Positions 63,114-64,000 of a DNA stretch of 64,000 nt are shown piece after piece. The position numbers were made by a program, and so were the translations under genes. The notes beneath the pieces were generated by a model that searched no databases, was not told where the DNA came from, and worked only from the letters and a program-made list of their open reading frames with translations. Position 1 is the stretch's first letter; the number at the start of each line of letters is the position of its first letter. Origin of the DNA: Sacculina carcini (Eukaryota > Arthropoda > Thecostraca > Sacculinidae); assembly GCA_916048095.2 (NCBI GenBank), contig OU696582.1:100001-164000 (forward strand). The letters run 5' to 3'.

Positions 63114-64000
63114 TAATATGGCGCCAAACTCCGTTATTGGAGCGAATATGTATGTCCGTGTGTGTCTGCCTGTGTGTAAGTTGTGGTTACCGAGCTATGC
63201 ATAAATGCATGCATATATACCAGGCCACTCGCGCATAGCATAATACAAAACCAGACAGCCCTAAATGGAAGAAAACACGGGCAAAAAAACAGCTCAACTC
63301 GAGGCCACCAATAACCAATACCTGACTGAATATCAGAAAATATACACACAACAACTAAAATAAAGTGTTTCCTAATTCTATCTAATAAAAGTATTTATTA
63401 CGGAATAAATAATTATCTGATATAATCCCAGCTAACTTAAAACTAAAAAATATATAAAAACACACTCTTTCTCTCACACACACACACCATGGGAAAAAAT
63501 CGATTATCAGTACAATCCAGCCAGTATAGAGCAGAAAACTCACGAGATATGATAAGCATTTGCATGATGCAATCGTGAGTGTACTGGTGCTGTCTTCCAT
63601 ACTCCAGGTATATATACCGCATACGTGAAATAACTTCACTATAACACAGACACACATACACACACACGGACACACACTGGCGCGCGCGTGCAAAAGCAAT
63701 CCTCACACGATGCAACACAAGCGTGCAACAAATATGTTGAAATTTGCACATAAATGCACGATATAACGGTCTAGTACAAAGGTCGGGGGAATTGAGGGGG
63801 TTCAGAGGGGATGTTCACGAGGGATGAAATGTATCACAAAATCACACCATCTGCATGCACTGAAATCACCACAATAAACACACACACACACACATAACCG
63901 ACTCATCCCAAGTTTCCAGCACAACTAGGTCAACAGCACTGAGGTCACTACTGAGGTCACCGCTGAGGTCAACACTGAGGTCAACAAGCGCCCGGGGCAC
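63114..64000. other. Non-coding DNA at the right edge
   Basis: No gene is seen. The final bases hold several copies of GAGGTCA (63940-63985), spaced by 13 to 16 bp: ACTGAGGTCACTACTGAGG and similar. This is a short tandem repeat. Confidence 0.45.

Overview
The window is animal nuclear DNA. It has spliced genes with short GT-AG introns and polyadenylation signals, a nuclear tRNA gene, and many retrotransposons. It is also heavily loaded with (CA)n/(TG)n microsatellites. The gene content (a FAT1-3/kugelei type cadherin, GID8, PLGRKT, a GT92 glycosyltransferase and a UDP-glycosyltransferase) fits a non-vertebrate bilaterian. The GT92 gene and the repeat landscape make me lean to a spiralian such as a mollusc, annelid or flatworm, but the species cannot be fixed from the sequence. 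Several start codons proposed by simple open-frame reading are TTG or GTG and were moved to a real ATG.

Layout. 1-2717: AT-rich DNA, an 8-bp minisatellite and TG-rich DNA. 2718-7324: a complete, apparently very young Ty3/gypsy-like LTR retrotransposon with 310-bp LTRs that look identical, a CTCTT target duplication, gag, and pol joined by a textbook -1 frameshift signal. 7325-12911: microsatellite-rich non-coding DNA. 12912-16308 (minus): the large first coding exon of a Fat-like giant cadherin; the rest of that gene is not visible here. 16309-39065: a repeat district. It holds a three-layer transposon nest (18520-21535), a 454-bp tandem duplication, an 18-bp minisatellite with a 180-bp higher-order period, a 159-bp satellite, and several L2/CR1-like LINE copies. 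One LINE copy (36545-39065) keeps an open reading frame of about 730 codons.

39442-55403 is a compact gene block: GID8 (+, six exons), PLGRKT (-, four exons, tail to tail with GID8), a GT92-family glycosyltransferase (-, three exons, with a tRNA-Gln gene inside intron 2) and a UDP-glycosyltransferase (-, nine exons). A tRNA-derived SINE and a nested pair of LINEs lie between the last two. I could join every exon of these four genes in phase from start to stop. Eight of their eighteen introns carry a sense-strand (GU)n tract close to the 3' splice site. 55404-64000 has no gene I can support, but it holds a 322-bp hAT element with a perfect 8-bp target duplication. From memory its sequence matches the SPIN family, which is known for horizontal transfer between vertebrates and invertebrates. 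It also holds a second tRNA-derived SINE copy and an orphan NRF1/YY1-type promoter.

The genes do not form one pathway. GID8 is a CTLH E3 ubiquitin ligase subunit, PLGRKT a small membrane protein, GT92 a Golgi-type glycosyltransferase (possibly inactive), UGT an ER xenobiotic or lipid conjugating enzyme, and Fat-like a planar polarity and adhesion cadherin.
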